From Armatimonadota bacterium (GTDB taxonomy: Bacteria; Armatimonadota; UBA10988), in the NCBI GenBank assembly GCA_016235455.1, contig JACRKZ010000047.1:1-57594 (forward strand): 57,594 nt of DNA. The letters are read 5' to 3'. Under the pieces are notes generated by a model. That model saw nothing but the letters and a program-made list of their open reading frames with translations, ran no database searches and was not told where the DNA came from. Position numbers and translations under genes: made by a program. This document shows positions 9,610 through 17,629 of this stretch, piece after piece; the first letter of the stretch is position 1, and each line of letters begins with the position of its first letter.

Positions 9610-9878
9610 CAGTCGGCTTCCTCGATGGCCAGGCTGCCGTCGGCACGCTCTACCAGTTGCTCCAGCAGGCCCTCGGCGGCGGCCAGCCGGCGGCGACACA
9701 CGTCGCGCAGCGCCAGGCCCTGCTGGTACAGCGCCAGCGCCCGGTCGAGCGGCACCTGGCCGCTCTCCAACTCGTTCACCACCTGCTCAAGCTGCGCTTG
9801 AGCGGCCTCAAAGTCGAGGTGCTCGAAGTCCAAACCGCTGGCTTCGGCGGCGGTTGGCACTTGTGGTTGGTCGCTCAC
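9609..9878 (-). CDS. xseB: Exodeoxyribonuclease VII small subunit
   Basis: This is the small subunit of exonuclease VII, which binds XseA to degrade single-stranded DNA. The 89-residue protein contains the family core FEAAQAQLEQVVNELESG followed by VPLDRALALYQQGLAL, a helical hairpin. The start is GTG 9878, which overlaps the xseA stop in a GTGA quartet; the open frame up to 9965 would overlap xseA by about 90 bp. Only the GTG start gives the typical length. It has 1-bp coupling to ispA downstream. Confidence 0.93.
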   Translation of the reverse strand: MSDQPQVPTAAEASGLDFEHLDFEAAQAQLEQVVNELESGQVPLDRALALYQQGLALRDVCRRRLAAAEGLLEQLVERADGSLAIEEAD

Positions 9879-11098
9879 GTCAGCTCCCCGTCGGATGTGA
9901 CGGCCAGTCGGCCCGTAGCCAGCCGAATCTCGGCCTGCGCACCGGGCGGCAAATCGTTCGGGCATTGTACCACCCGATCATCGTTGCGCCGCAGCACGAT
10001 GGCGTAGCCGCGGCCCAGCACGCGGGTCGGGTCCAGCGCGTCCAGCGTCTTGGACAGGCCGTCGAGCCGCGTCGCGGCGTGCGCCAGGCGGCCGACCGCC
10101 GAACGGCCCAGCCGCGCGGACAGCTCGTCGACGCTCTGCCGGCGACTGTCCAGCAGCATCTCGGGCGAAGCCAGCACGCGGCGCGCGGCCACCAGCGCGA
10201 AGCGCGACCGCGCGGCCTGCAGTTGCCGGCTCAGCGTGCCGGCCAGGCGGCGACCCAACCCGTCGAGCCCGGCGCGCACCTCAGCCACATCGGGCACGGC
10301 CAGCTGCGCGGCATGGCTCGGCGTGGCGGCGCGGGCGTCGGCCACGAAGTCGCAGATGGTCACGTCGGTCTCATGACCAACACAGGAGATGACTGGCACC
10401 CGACTGGCCGCCACGGCGCGGGCCACGGGCTCCTCGTTGAAGGCCCACAGGTCCTCGATGCTGCCGCCGCCGCGACCGAACAGAATCACGTCGACGCCGC
10501 CGACGCGGTTTGCCTGATCCAGTGCGCGCACCAGGCTCGGCGCCGCTTCCTGGCCCTGGACCACCGCGGGGATGAGCAGCACCTTCACGGCCGGCCAGCG
10601 TGTGCGCAGGATGCTGAGCATGTCGCGCACCGCCGCGCCCGTCGGAGACGTGATGACGGCCACGCGCTTGGGAATCACCGGCAGCGGCTTGCGGCGTTCC
10701 GGGTCGAACAGCCCTTCACCGGCCAATCGCGCCTTGAGCCGCTCGAAGGCCTCGAACAGGGCGCCGGCGCCGTCGTGCGCCATGGCCTCCACGTAGAGCT
10801 GGTACTCGCCGCGCTTCTCGTAGACATCGACGCGGCCGGCGGCCTTGACCGCCATGCCGTCGGAGGGCTGGAAGCGCAGGCGCTGAGCGGCCGAGCGGAA
10901 CATCACCGCCGACAGTTCCCCGCCCGCGTCCTTGAGGGTGAAGTAGCAGTGGCCGGAGCTGTACGGGCGCCAGTTGCTGATCTCGCCGCGCACGGTGACA
11001 TGGGACAGCGTGGGGTCGCCCGTCAGCAGTTGCTTGACGCGCTGGTTGACGTCGCTCACCGACAGCGAGCGGTCCCCGGCGGGGCCATCGGCGATCAT
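9875..11098 (-). CDS. xseA: Exodeoxyribonuclease VII large subunit
   Basis: This is the catalytic subunit of exonuclease VII. The 407-residue protein begins with the OB-fold nucleic-acid-binding domain (VTVRGEISNWRPYSSGHCYF, about residues 32-52). The nuclease domain follows with SPTGAAVRDML and GRGGGSIEDLWAFNEE, and then a long helical C terminus. The start ATG overlaps the nusB stop as ATGA. Length is slightly short of E. coli XseA but ordinary for Gram-positive homologues. Confidence 0.97.
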   Translation of the reverse strand: MIADGPAGDRSLSVSDVNQRVKQLLTGDPTLSHVTVRGEISNWRPYSSGHCYFTLKDAGGELSAVMFRSAAQRLRFQPSDGMAVKAAGRVDVYEKRGEYQLYVEAMAHDGAGALFEAFERLKARLAGEGLFDPERRKPLPVIPKRVAVITSPTGAAVRDMLSILRTRWPAVKVLLIPAVVQGQEAAPSLVRALDQANRVGGVDVILFGRGGGSIEDLWAFNEEPVARAVAASRVPVISCVGHETDVTICDFVADARAATPSHAAQLAVPDVAEVRAGLDGLGRRLAGTLSRQLQAARSRFALVAARRVLASPEMLLDSRRQSVDELSARLGRSAVGRLAHAATRLDGLSKTLDALDPTRVLGRGYAIVLRRNDDRVVQCPNDLPPGAQAEIRLATGRLAVTSDGELT

Positions 11099-11553
11099 TG
11101 CGGGTCCGTGGTCTGGGTCTCGTCGCCTTGGCCACGCGCCAGATTGCCCAGAATGCCGTTGATGAAGCGGGGCGACTCATCGGTGCCGTAGCGTTTGGCC
11201 AGTTCCACGGCTTCGTTGATGCTCACGCCCACGGGGATGTCGTCGCGGTACAGCACTTCGTAGGCCGACAGCCGCAACACGGCGCGGTCGGCCGACGCCA
11301 TGCGCTCCACGGTCCAGCCTGCGGCGAGTTTGTCGAGTTTGACATCGATCTGATCGCGCAGCACCCAGGCGCCCACCGCGAGATTGCTGGCCCACTCCCA
11401 GGTACCCGGCGCCAGCGCCGTCTCGCTGCGCTCCAGGGCCAGGATATCGTCGAACGGCACCACGCCCTGGTCGGCTTGGAAGACCAGCTTGAAGGCTTCC
11501 TCGCGCGCCAGACGGCGCTCGCGGATGCTGAGCTGTGCCTCAGCGCTGGGCAT
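11095..11553 (-). CDS. nusB: Transcription antitermination factor NusB
   Basis: NusB binds boxA RNA with NusE during rRNA antitermination. The 152-residue protein shows the all-helical family pattern, with SIRERRLAREEAFKLVFQAD at the N terminus, RMASADRAVLRLSAYEVLY and the C-terminal SINEAVELAKRYGTDESPRFINGILG signature split here only for description. ATG 11553 is preferred over ATG 11583, because the latter would overlap accC by more than 40 bp whereas 11553 leaves a 10-bp gap. It has 4-bp coupling to xseA. Confidence 0.95.
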   Translation of the reverse strand: MPSAEAQLSIRERRLAREEAFKLVFQADQGVVPFDDILALERSETALAPGTWEWASNLAVGAWVLRDQIDVKLDKLAAGWTVERMASADRAVLRLSAYEVLYRDDIPVGVSINEAVELAKRYGTDESPRFINGILGNLARGQGDETQTTDPQ

Positions 11554-12937
11554 GGTCACTCGTCCCGTTGCCACCTTCGCCACCCACCAACTCGTGCCAA
11601 CGCTTGGCCATGAAGCTGGTGCTCAGTTCGCCGCGCTGGAAGAACGCGTTCTGCAGGATGCGGCGCTGGAGCGGCAGCGTGGTGGTCACGCCGTCGATCT
11701 CCAACTCGCGCAGGGCGCGGTCCATGCGGGCGATGGCCATATCGCGGTCCGGCGCCCAGACGCAGACCTTGGCCAGCAGCGGATCGTAGAACAGCGGCAC
11801 CTCGTAGCCGGGGTAGATGTGGCTGTCGATACGCACGCCGGGTCCGCCAGGCCAGTTGCAGCGCTCAATGAAGCCGCTGCACGGCCGGAAGTCCTGGGCG
11901 GCGTCCTGCGCCGCGATGCGGCACTCGATGGCGTGGCCGCGGAACTCGATGTCCTTCTGGCGCAGCGTCAGCGGCTCGCCCGCGGCGATGCGGATCTGCT
12001 CGCGCACCAGATCCAGGCCCGTGACCAGCTCGGTCACAGGGTGCTCCACCTGGATGCGCGTGTTCATCTCGAGGAAGTAGAAGCTGCCGTCGTGGTCGAC
12101 CATGCACTCCACGGTGCCGGCGCTCACGTAGCCCACGGCCTTGGCCGCCTTCACCGCGGCGTCGCCCATGCGCTGGCGCAGCCGCTCGTTGACGAACGGC
12201 GAGGGCGACTCCTCGAGCACCTTCTGGTGCCGCGTGGTCTGGATGCTGCACTCGCGCTCGCCCAGGTGGACGGTGCGGTGGTCGCGGTCGGCCAGGATCT
12301 GGATCTCGATGTGGCGCGGCTCGTGCAGGTACTTCTCCACGAAGCAATCGCCGTTGCCAAATGCCGCCAGCGCCTCGTTCTCGGCGGCCTTGAGGCCCGA
12401 GATGAGCTGGTCGCGGTTGTGAGCAATGCGGATGCCGCGTCCGCCGCCGCCGGCCGAGGCCTTGATCATCACCGGGTAGCCGTTGACCCGCGCGAAGTCG
12501 AGCGCCTCCTGGGCGTTGTCGCTGTGCACGATGCCGGTGCCGGGGATGATGGGGATGCCAGCATCCTTCATGCGGCGGCGGGCCTCGTGCTTGTGGCCCA
12601 TGGCCTCAATAGCGCTGGCCGGCGGACCGATGAAGGTCAGGCCGTTCTCCGCGACGATCTCGGCGAAGTGCGCCTTCTCCGCCAGGCCGCCGTAGCCGGG
12701 ATGGATGGCTTCGGCGCCGGTGGTCTTGGCGGCCATGATGATGTTGGGGATGTTCAGGTACGAGTCGCGCATGGGGCTGGCCCCGATGCACACCGACTGG
12801 TCCGCCAACTGCACATGCCGGCTGTGGCGGTCGGCCTGGCCATACACGGCCACGGTCTCGACGCCCAGCTCACGGCAGGCGCGGATCACCCTCAGGGCAA
12901 TCTCGCCCCGATCACAGATGAGGATACGATTGAACAC
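11540..12937 (-). CDS. accC: Acetyl-CoA carboxylase, biotin carboxylase subunit
   Basis: AccC carboxylates the biotin carried by AccB, the first half-reaction of malonyl-CoA synthesis. The 465-residue ATP-grasp protein has the biotin-carboxylase N-terminal segment (ILICDRGEIALRVIRACREL), the glycine-rich loop SAGGGGRGIRIA, the segment HIEIQILADRDHRTVHLGER, and the catalytic EMNTRIQVEHPVTELVTG. Length is standard. It follows a small lipoprotein gene that separates it from accB. The carboxyltransferase genes accA and accD are not in the window. Confidence 0.97.
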   Translation of the reverse strand: MFNRILICDRGEIALRVIRACRELGVETVAVYGQADRHSRHVQLADQSVCIGASPMRDSYLNIPNIIMAAKTTGAEAIHPGYGGLAEKAHFAEIVAENGLTFIGPPASAIEAMGHKHEARRRMKDAGIPIIPGTGIVHSDNAQEALDFARVNGYPVMIKASAGGGGRGIRIAHNRDQLISGLKAAENEALAAFGNGDCFVEKYLHEPRHIEIQILADRDHRTVHLGERECSIQTTRHQKVLEESPSPFVNERLRQRMGDAAVKAAKAVGYVSAGTVECMVDHDGSFYFLEMNTRIQVEHPVTELVTGLDLVREQIRIAAGEPLTLRQKDIEFRGHAIECRIAAQDAAQDFRPCSGFIERCNWPGGPGVRIDSHIYPGYEVPLFYDPLLAKVCVWAPDRDMAIARMDRALRELEIDGVTTTLPLQRRILQNAFFQRGELSTSFMAKRWHELVGGEGGNGTSDHAQR

Positions 12938-12944
12938 ACCCGAC

Positions 12945-13274
12945 CTACCTGACCAGCGCCACCTTGCCCGTCGCCGGGTCGTAGACGTACTTGCAGTTCT
13001 TGAGCTCGGAAGCGGGCAGACCCGACTCCTTGATGACCGCGGCCAGATCGGGCGGGTACTTCTCGTTGGTCGAGGCGTACATCGTCACCGCCTGGTTGAG
13101 CTGCCCCAGGTACTGCTCGCACGCGGAATCCTCAGCGCGATCGAGCGCCTTGCCGTACGTCGTGGTGCGCTTGCCGTGCTCGGTGGGCGTGAGATGCTTC
13201 TGCTCCTCGGTGACACAACCCGAGATACACACCACCAGGCTGACCAACCCGATCGCCAACAGCAGATCTCTCAT
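12945..13274 (-). CDS. Small lipoprotein with pseudopilin-like C-terminal region
   Basis: From ATG 13274 the 109-residue protein has a lipoprotein signal (LLLAIGLVSLVVCISGC), with the putative lipidated Cys at residue 20. The later part, with CEQYLGQLNQAVTMYASTNE, KYPPDLAAVIKE and KYVYDPATGKVAL, resembles the globular part of type II secretion/type IV pseudopilins, in which a helix is followed by YPP and a short strand. That resemblance is by eye only. The start overlaps the accB stop as ATGA, so it is coupled between accB and accC. No function is known; it is not part of the usual accBC operon. Confidence 0.75.
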   Translation of the reverse strand: MRDLLLAIGLVSLVVCISGCVTEEQKHLTPTEHGKRTTTYGKALDRAEDSACEQYLGQLNQAVTMYASTNEKYPPDLAAVIKESGLPASELKNCKYVYDPATGKVALVR

Positions 13275-13825
13275 GGCTCGTCTGTCTCCTCGGGCGAGTC
13301 CGCGCAACTGCCGTCGGGCTCGTCGCAGATCTCGATGTGGAACAGCGACTGGCCGAACTCGACCGGATCGCCGTCCTCGACGAAGACACCCAGGATGCGG
13401 CCGCCGACCGAGGCATCGACCTCGTCGAAGACCTTCATGCTCTCAATGCTGCCGAGTTGCTGACCTGCCGCCACCCAGTCGCCCACCTGCACCAGATGCT
13501 CGCCCTGTTCGGCCCGAGCGCGGCGGAAGTAGCCCACTCTGTGCGCCAGGAGGATCTCGGTGGCAGGTTCGGCCGGCTCGCCGCTGACGGTCACCGCGCC
13601 CTCGGAGCCAAGCGCCATCGGCAGCAGGGCGCCGGTGGTCAACGCCAGGGGCGTGACATCGGTGCTCAGATCGGTCTCGCCGCCGGCCCCCACGCCAACC
13701 GCGAACTCGGTCGTGCCTGGCTGACGGCGCAGCGTGATGCCGCGCTCGCCACGGCGGACGGTCACCTCGCTGACGGAGGTGCCACCGACCAGCCGAGCCA
13801 ACTGCTCGATGTACTCAAGGTCCAA
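13271..13825 (-). CDS. accB: Acetyl-CoA carboxylase, biotin carboxyl carrier protein
   Basis: AccB carries biotin between AccC and the carboxyltransferase. The C-terminal domain has the biotinylation motif SIESMKVFDEVDAS, with the target Lys at about residue 131, and the swinging-domain sequence VQVGDWVAAGQQLG. The N terminus LDLEYIEQLARLVGG is the typical AccB start helix. The frame has no ATG after the efp stop. TTG 13825 is chosen because AGGGAG lies 7 nt upstream and the resulting 184-residue protein aligns with the usual BCCP beginning; the GTGs at 13834 and 13852 are alternatives. MKV instead of MKM is a mild variation. Confidence 0.9.
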   Translation of the reverse strand: MDLEYIEQLARLVGGTSVSEVTVRRGERGITLRRQPGTTEFAVGVGAGGETDLSTDVTPLALTTGALLPMALGSEGAVTVSGEPAEPATEILLAHRVGYFRRARAEQGEHLVQVGDWVAAGQQLGSIESMKVFDEVDASVGGRILGVFVEDGDPVEFGQSLFHIEICDEPDGSCADSPEETDEP

Positions 13826-13893
13826 AGTTTGCACTCCCTCGAAGCTGCGCACGGCGATCCGCCCGCGGGCGGATCGCACGCCGCGGCGCCGGG

Positions 13894-14460
13894 TTAGGAC
13901 TTGGCGCGCTCGATGTACTCGCCGCTGCGCGTGTCGACCTTGATCTTGTCGCCCACGTTGATGAACAGCGGCACGGTGACCGTGGCGCCCGAGGCGACCC
14001 GGCACGGCTTGGAGCCGCCCGAGGCGGTGTCGCCGCGCAGGCCCGGGTCCGTGTCGACCACTTCGACGTCGATCGTGTTGGGCAGGTCAACGCCCATGAT
14101 CTTCTCGCCCCACCAGCAGATCATCACATCGATGCCGTCCATCAACCACTGGGTCTGGTCGCCGATGATGTCCTTGGTGAGCTCGGTCTGCTCAAAGGTT
14201 TCCATGTCCATGAACGTGTACGTGTCGCCCGAGGCGAACAGGTACTGCATGGTGCGGCGCTCGAGGATGGCCTGTTCCATCTTCTCGCCCGCGCGGAAGG
14301 TCTTATCGATCGTCTTACCACTCTTCACAGCCTGCAGCTTGGAGCGCACGAAGGCGCCGCCCTTGCCCGGCTTGACGTGCTGGAAGTCGATGATCCGCCA
14401 CACTTCACCATCAATGACAATGGTGATGCCGTTTTTGAAATCGCTGGTGTCAATCGCCAT
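13894..14460 (-). CDS. efp: Translation elongation factor P
   Basis: EF-P relieves ribosome stalling at polyproline. The 188-residue, three-domain protein has the domain I loop HVKPGKGGAFVRSKL with the tip lysine K33, the modified position in many bacteria, followed by domain II and the C-terminal OB domain signature (DTRSGEYIERAK). No epmA/epmB or yfcM homologue is visible nearby, so the modification state is unknown. It is the first gene of the 14-gene directon, behind a good promoter (14508-14536). Confidence 0.97.
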   Translation of the reverse strand: MAIDTSDFKNGITIVIDGEVWRIIDFQHVKPGKGGAFVRSKLQAVKSGKTIDKTFRAGEKMEQAILERRTMQYLFASGDTYTFMDMETFEQTELTKDIIGDQTQWLMDGIDVMICWWGEKIMGVDLPNTIDVEVVDTDPGLRGDTASGGSKPCRVASGATVTVPLFINVGDKIKVDTRSGEYIERAKS

Positions 14461-14507
14461 CTGGGAGCCCTGTTTTTGCTGGTTTTCGCCGTTCGACGCA
14501 AGCAGGG

Positions 14508-14536
14508 ATCCTACCCCATCGCCCCCTGCTTGTCAA
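14508..14536 (-). promoter_or_regulatory. Putative sigma-70 promoter of the efp directon
   Basis: On the minus strand TTGACA (14536-14531) is separated by 17 bp from TAGGAT (14513-14508). The predicted transcript starts about 40 nt before the efp ATG. It is the only clear promoter seen upstream of the tightly packed genes down to 413. Confidence 0.65.
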
Positions 14537-14655
14537 CGCACGCTCGCCGCTGCCCAGCCGATTCGGGGCGTCATTGAGCGCTGGATCAGCACCCGCGCGC
14601 CGTCTGGCAGGAGCCCGGACCGCCGCCGCGAATGCCCTCGCCGGAGTACCTTCGC

Positions 14656-16050
14656 ATGTTCCGACGACTGCTCATGAGCGCCTGCGCGGCGCTGTTCCTG
14701 CTCGCGCCGGCGCGCGCGCTGCCCGTCTCCGGCCTGGTCTACCGCGATACCGATGGCAACGGCCGGCACGACGCGGCCGAGCCCGGCTGGGCTGGCGTGG
14801 CCGTCACCGACGGCCTGACCTTCGCGGTCACCGGCGCCGACGGTCGCTATGCGTTCGAGGCCCAGGTCGACCCGTTGCGCGGCGAGAGGGCCGCGCCGCT
14901 GCTCACCGTCTGCTGGCCGTCGGGCTGCTGGCCCAGCACGGCGCGCTATCGCCTGGTGGCCGCCGACGCCGATGCCAAGAGCATCGACTTCGGGCTCAAA
15001 CCGGCCGAGCAGAGGCTGCCGTTCCGCTTCGTCCACGCCACCGACCTGCACGCGCCGCGTGGGGGCGAGGCGAAGATCAGGGACTTCCGCGCCGAGGTCG
15101 CCGCGATCCGCGCCGAGCAGGCCTTCTGCGTGCTTACCGGTGATCTGGTCGACCTGTCCGACAGCCACACCTACGAGCAGGGCCAGGCCGAGTGGGGCTT
15201 CTTCGCCCAACAGATGACCGACTTTCCGGTGCCCTGGTTGGCGGTCACCGGCAACCACGACATCGCCGGCGTGCGGGCCAAGACCGGCTGGGATGTCGAG
15301 AACCCCGACTACGGCTATGGCTTCTACGACCGTATCGTCGGGCCGCTGCGCTGGTCGTTCGATTATGCCGGCGTGCATTTCGTCGCGGTCGACTACAACG
15401 CCAAGGTCAACGGCAACTGGGCCTGGGGTGTGCCGCAGTCGGCCATCGACTGGCTCAAACTCGACCTGGCGCGGGTCAAGCCCGGCCAGCGCACGTACCT
15501 GTTCGTGCACTACCCCACCGTGCCCAACCCGGCCTTCGCCGAACTGGTCAGCCGGGCCAAGGTGACCGGCATCTTCACCGGCCACGCCCATACCGACCGC
15601 GCGCTGGACGTGCGCGGCGTGCCGGCGCTGATCGGCGGCTCGGTCAGCCAGGTGTTCGACGACAAGGACCGCGAGACAGGCTGCCGCCTGGTCGAGATCA
15701 CGGCCGACGGCTTTGACAGCTTCTACAAGACGACCGGCAAGCCCCACGCCGTGACCATCGACTACCCGCGCTACAACACCACGCTCAAGCCCGACGACAC
15801 GGTGCGCGGCGCGTTCTACGACCACGACCGAACCATCACGAGACTGGAGGTGGCCTACGGCGAGGTCAAGGCCGAGGTGCCGTTCACACGCAGCAGCCTG
15901 GCCTGCTCGTTCGCGGCCAAACTCGACTTGAGCGCCCTGGCCGACGGCACCTACCCGCTCACCATCACGCTCAGCGGCGGCGGGCAGACCTTCAGCCACA
16001 GCTTCAGGTACGCCTTCGCCAAGCCCCAACCCAAGCCCGAGCCCAAGTAG
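14656..16050 (+). CDS. Secreted calcineurin-like metallophosphoesterase with N-terminal SdrD/Cna-B-like domain
   Basis: The 464-residue protein has a signal peptide (LLMSACAALFLLAPARA). A small beta domain follows with a calcium-loop-like DTDGNGRHDAAEPG and VTGADGRYAFE, typical of SdrD_B/Cna_B repeats. The catalytic domain has all five metallophosphoesterase blocks: HATDLHAPR, LTGDLVDL, VTGNHD, LFVHYP and FTGHAHTD. The C terminus is a beta domain. Such exported enzymes often hydrolyse phosphomonoesters or phosphodiesters; the substrate is unknown. ATG 14656 has GGAG 9 nt upstream and is preferred over ATG 14632. It stands alone, downstream of and divergent from efp. Confidence 0.9.
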   Translation: MFRRLLMSACAALFLLAPARALPVSGLVYRDTDGNGRHDAAEPGWAGVAVTDGLTFAVTGADGRYAFEAQVDPLRGERAAPLLTVCWPSGCWPSTARYRLVAADADAKSIDFGLKPAEQRLPFRFVHATDLHAPRGGEAKIRDFRAEVAAIRAEQAFCVLTGDLVDLSDSHTYEQGQAEWGFFAQQMTDFPVPWLAVTGNHDIAGVRAKTGWDVENPDYGYGFYDRIVGPLRWSFDYAGVHFVAVDYNAKVNGNWAWGVPQSAIDWLKLDLARVKPGQRTYLFVHYPTVPNPAFAELVSRAKVTGIFTGHAHTDRALDVRGVPALIGGSVSQVFDDKDRETGCRLVEITADGFDSFYKTTGKPHAVTIDYPRYNTTLKPDDTVRGAFYDHDRTITRLEVAYGEVKAEVPFTRSSLACSFAAKLDLSALADGTYPLTITLSGGGQTFSHSFRYAFAKPQPKPEPK

Positions 16051-16105
16051 CGCTTGGCTGAACGATCGAGCCGCGCCACGGCACTCGCTTCCAGCCAAAT
16101 CGCGC

Positions 16106-16135
16106 TTGACAAACAAACGCCCGTTTGCATACAAT
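16106..16135 (+). promoter_or_regulatory. Sigma-70 promoter of the ImuB-like gene
   Basis: TTGACA (16106-16111) and TACAAT (16130-16135) are separated by 18 bp, a near-consensus promoter. Its spacer and downstream edge are occupied by two LexA-like palindromes, so it should be strong when derepressed. Confidence 0.8.
16114..16127 (+). promoter_or_regulatory. LexA-like box 1 (between -35 and -10)
   Basis: CAAACGCCCGTTTG is a perfect palindrome apart from its central two bases (CAAACG / CGTTTG). It matches the CRAAC-N4-GTTYG pattern of Gram-positive-type LexA operators except for A at position 2. It lies wholly inside the promoter spacer, where a bound repressor would block RNA polymerase. Confidence 0.65.
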
Positions 16136-16137
16136 TG

Positions 16138-16151
16138 CGAACAGGCGTTTG
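16138..16151 (+). promoter_or_regulatory. LexA-like box 2 (at the transcription start)
   Basis: CGAACAGGCGTTTG matches the Gram-positive LexA consensus CGAACRNRYGTTYC at all positions except the last. It starts 2 bp after the -10 element, so it covers the expected transcription start. Its centre is 24 bp from that of box 1. Confidence 0.75.
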
Positions 16152-16169
16152 TGCTTTGGGAGTGGTGCG

Positions 16170-17360
16170 ATGGCGCGGACGGTGCTGCATGTGGAGTTGC
16201 CGGGCGTGCATGTAGCGGCGGCGGTGGAGTTGGGGTTGGTCTCCGCGGAGTCGCCGGTAGTGGTCTATCGCGACGAGCGCGTGTTGGATCTGTCGGCGCT
16301 GCCGTGGTTGCGGCGGGGCCAGGCTTTGCGGCAGGCGCAGCGTTTGGCGCCGGCGGCGGAATTTGTGCCGGCGGGGGTGCTGGCGGGCGCGGAGACGTAT
16401 CGAGCGGCGTGGGATGAACTGCTGCGGATCGGGCCTAGTGTGGAGCCGACGGCATGGCATGCGGGGTATGTGGAGGTGACCGGCTGTCTGCCCAAGCGCG
16501 GGGTGAACGCGCATTTGGCGGCGCTGGCGGGGCGTTTGCAGGCGGTGACGCAGCAGCCGCCGGCGCAGGGAGTGAGCGTGAACAAGCTCATTGCGCGGCA
16601 CGCTTCGCAATGGGGCAAGGTGGTCGGCGCGAGCGAGGCCGTGGGCTTTCTGCACGAGCAGCGGCTGCGCCCTTCGGCCGGGCTGACGGCGCCCATGATC
16701 GAACTGCTCGACGAGTTGGGCTGCCATCGTTGGAGTGAGGTGAGCGAGGTGCCCGAGCCACGGCTGCGGGCCTTGTTTGGCGTGCGCGGAACGCTGGTGC
16801 ATCGCTGGTCGCAGGGCGTCGATCCGCGACCGGTTAAGGCGCGCTATCCGCCCCCGGTGGAGACCGCGCGGGCGCTGTTGGAGCCCGAGCAGCGCGAGGC
16901 CTGGCTGGGTACCATGGAGCAATTGGTGACCACGCTGTCGGGCCGTTTGAAGCGGCGGGGCGAACTGGCCACGGAGGTGGTACTGGCGCTGGGCCTGCGC
17001 GCGGGCAGTGGGCCGGGTCTGCGCCGCAATGTGCAGCGCGTGTTCCGGCGCCGGTTGGCGCGGGGCATCGACAGCGCGCCCCGGCTGAGCCAGATCGTGC
17101 TGGGCCTGCTGCCCATGGATATCGATCCACTGTCCATCGAGGAGATCCGCCTCACGTTGCGCGGTCTGCGTTCGGCGGCGGCGGTGCAGGGCGTGCTGTT
17201 CCTCGACGAGCGCGAGGAACGCAGCCATCTGCTCGACGGTGCGCTGTCACGCGTGCGCTCGCGCTATGGCCTGTCAGGCCTGGGCTATGTGCCGGAGATG
17301 GTCGAGACCCGGCAACGCCTGGCCGAAGCGATCTGGGATATGGAGGAAGCGCTGCGCTGA
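16170..17360 (+). CDS. ImuB-like Y-family DNA polymerase homologue, probably non-catalytic
   Basis: The 396-residue protein keeps Y-family landmarks: GVSVNKLIARHASQWGK matches the GVSxNKxLAKxAS finger/palm segment, and LRALFGVRGTLVHRWSQGVDPRPV matches the helix-hairpin-helix and little-finger boundary. The catalytic acidic residues are missing. The DxDxFFA start is replaced by HVELPGVHVAA, and the SxDE motif by SVEPTAW. This is the state of ImuB, which bridges DnaE2 and the clamp in SOS mutagenesis. Neither dnaE2 nor imuA is adjacent. ATG 16170 has GGGAG 7 nt upstream; ATG 16125 lies inside the promoter and is rejected. Confidence 0.8.
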   Translation: MARTVLHVELPGVHVAAAVELGLVSAESPVVVYRDERVLDLSALPWLRRGQALRQAQRLAPAAEFVPAGVLAGAETYRAAWDELLRIGPSVEPTAWHAGYVEVTGCLPKRGVNAHLAALAGRLQAVTQQPPAQGVSVNKLIARHASQWGKVVGASEAVGFLHEQRLRPSAGLTAPMIELLDELGCHRWSEVSEVPEPRLRALFGVRGTLVHRWSQGVDPRPVKARYPPPVETARALLEPEQREAWLGTMEQLVTTLSGRLKRRGELATEVVLALGLRAGSGPGLRRNVQRVFRRRLARGIDSAPRLSQIVLGLLPMDIDPLSIEEIRLTLRGLRSAAAVQGVLFLDEREERSHLLDGALSRVRSRYGLSGLGYVPEMVETRQRLAEAIWDMEEALR

Positions 17361-17369
17361 CTGCCCGGA

Positions 17370-17613
17370 GCACCTGTTCGTAGTTCCACCTTCAGGCGAG
17401 TGGCGATTCCACCGACGGTCGCCAGCCCGAACCAGTGTCGGACCGCCATGCGCCTCCTGCGTGGCATCGGGTCGAAGACCCGACATTCCCAACGGCGTCT
17501 ACCGCCCGTCGGCCTGCGGCCGATGCCAATCTGGAGATTGGCGTACCGGCACCCGCGGCGCTGATCCCGAGTGGAAGCGCCATTCGCCTCGAGGCGGAAC
17601 TACGAAACAGGCG
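17370..17613 (+). repeat. MITE-like element with 36-bp terminal inverted repeats and three internal hairpins
   Basis: The arms 17377-17412 and 17571-17606 are inverted repeats matching at 31 of 36 positions, and a weaker match extends outwards on both sides (CACCTGT / ACAGGCG). Between them lie three perfect hairpins: CGGGTC-GAA-GACCCG (17468-17482), CGGCC-TGC-GGCCG (17510-17522) and GCCAATCT-GG-AGATTGGC (17525-17542). No transposase or other credible gene is encoded. It fills the gap between the ImuB-like gene and the DUF6504-like gene. No second copy was seen in the window. Confidence 0.75.
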
Positions 17614-17629
17614 CCCACCCTGACGAACC

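Noticed and set aside
16125..16169. Upstream ATG extending the ImuB-like protein
   Set aside because: This ATG lies between the -35 and -10 of the promoter and inside a LexA-like box, so it cannot be translated from that promoter.
17435..17623. 62-codon open frame inside the inverted-repeat element
   Set aside because: It runs through the hairpins, has no ribosome site and no recognisable protein pattern.
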